From an uncultured Lachnospiraceae bacterium (lineage in GTDB: Bacteria; Bacillota_A; Clostridia; Lachnospirales; Lachnospiraceae): a stretch of DNA of 5,188 nt. Shown here piece after piece: positions 4,966-5,188 of the stretch (positions are counted from its first letter, which is position 1; every line of letters begins with the position of its first letter). The stretch is taken from contig CAJUGZ010000295.1 in NCBI GenBank assembly GCA_910585855.1, forward strand, positions 1-5,188, written 5' to 3'. The notes beneath the pieces are model-generated. The model had not been told where the DNA came from and did no database searches. It worked only from the letters and a program-made list of their open reading frames with translations. Made by a program: the position numbers and the translations under genes.

Positions 4966-5188
4966 AGCTGCTGACCTGATAGCGACAGGAAAAATCTTTG
5001 TTATTATCATTTCCTTTTATTGGGAAAAATAGTTAATGTTCAGCTTTGTTTTATGCCAGATTTAACTTTTTGACCAAATTTGCTTTTTTCTTCAAAAGCC
5101 AAAAAACAGCCAGATTTTGGAATGGTTGGCGTTCTGCAGTGACTTCGGAAAAAAGCTAGAAGTTCTTAGGCTTCTGCTGAAAAACCTA
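4888..5188. repeat. MITE-like 301-bp segment with 17-bp perfect inverted ends
   Basis: The first 17 bases (TAGGTTTTTCAGCAGAA, 4888-4904) are the exact reverse complement of the last 17 (5172-5188). Similarity continues inward for about 80 bases on each side, including CCTAAGA, TCCGAAGTC (4927-4935 against 5141-5149) and AATCTAGC/AATCTGGC. Both arms also resemble the last third of copies L and R. Between the arms (about 4975-5100) is AT-rich sequence with a CCTG/CAGG hairpin (4975-4989) and no reading frame of note. The TA at both outer edges would suit insertion at a TA target, as known for IS630/mariner-type elements; that is inference. No transposase is present. Confidence 0.65.

Noticed and set aside
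1..5188. CRISPR array, tRNA or rRNA genes
   Set aside because: There are no regularly spaced direct repeats, and I recognised no tRNA or rRNA sequence on either strand. The repeats present are few, long and inverted.

Overview
The window holds a complete four-gene tryptophan biosynthesis operon, trpE-trpG-trpD-trpC (735-4607, + strand), behind a tryptophan-specific T-box leader. It is flanked on both sides by non-coding repeats with strong RNA-like secondary structure. T-box control of trp genes, strong AGGAGG-type ribosome binding sites and modest GC content point to a low-GC Gram-positive (Bacillota). A clostridial or Negativicutes-type anaerobe is my guess; the sequence alone does not settle family or genus.

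Layout. Positions 1-257 are one copy (L) of a structured repeat. Positions 258-323 are a spacer ending in A/T tracts. A TTGACA promoter lies at 324-352, and the T-box leader and its terminator occupy about 360-678. A second terminator-like hairpin lies at 680-717, just ahead of the trpE ribosome binding site. The four genes overlap in sequence by ATGA junctions, so each stop codon overlaps the next start. About 10 bases after trpC comes the second copy (R, about 4618-4884) of the same repeat, in the opposite orientation. It is followed by a 301-bp segment (4888-5188) with perfect 17-bp inverted ends, whose two arms are diverged copies of part of the L/R repeat.

How the genes work together. 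TrpE and TrpG form anthranilate synthase (chorismate plus glutamine to anthranilate). TrpD attaches the phosphoribosyl group. TrpC closes the indole ring to give indole-3-glycerol phosphate, skipping the isomerase step, because trpF is not here. trpB and trpA are also absent, so the last steps must be encoded elsewhere or lie beyond the window. The leader should sense uncharged tRNA(Trp): its specifier codon is UGG and its T-box bulge reads UGGC, matching the GCCA end expected of a bacterial tRNA(Trp). TrpE carries the LLES and NPSPYM motifs of the tryptophan feedback site, so both transcription and enzyme activity are probably controlled by tryptophan supply.

The most unusual content is outside the genes. 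The L and R copies conserve stems, a 6x6 internal loop and hairpin loops while diverging between them, and neither has a conserved reading frame. This is the pattern of a structured non-coding RNA or a mobile structured element. I do not recognise the family. The second hairpin upstream of trpE is also notable: it can pair alternatively with the 3' arm of the T-box terminator, which suggests a two-step attenuation relay.
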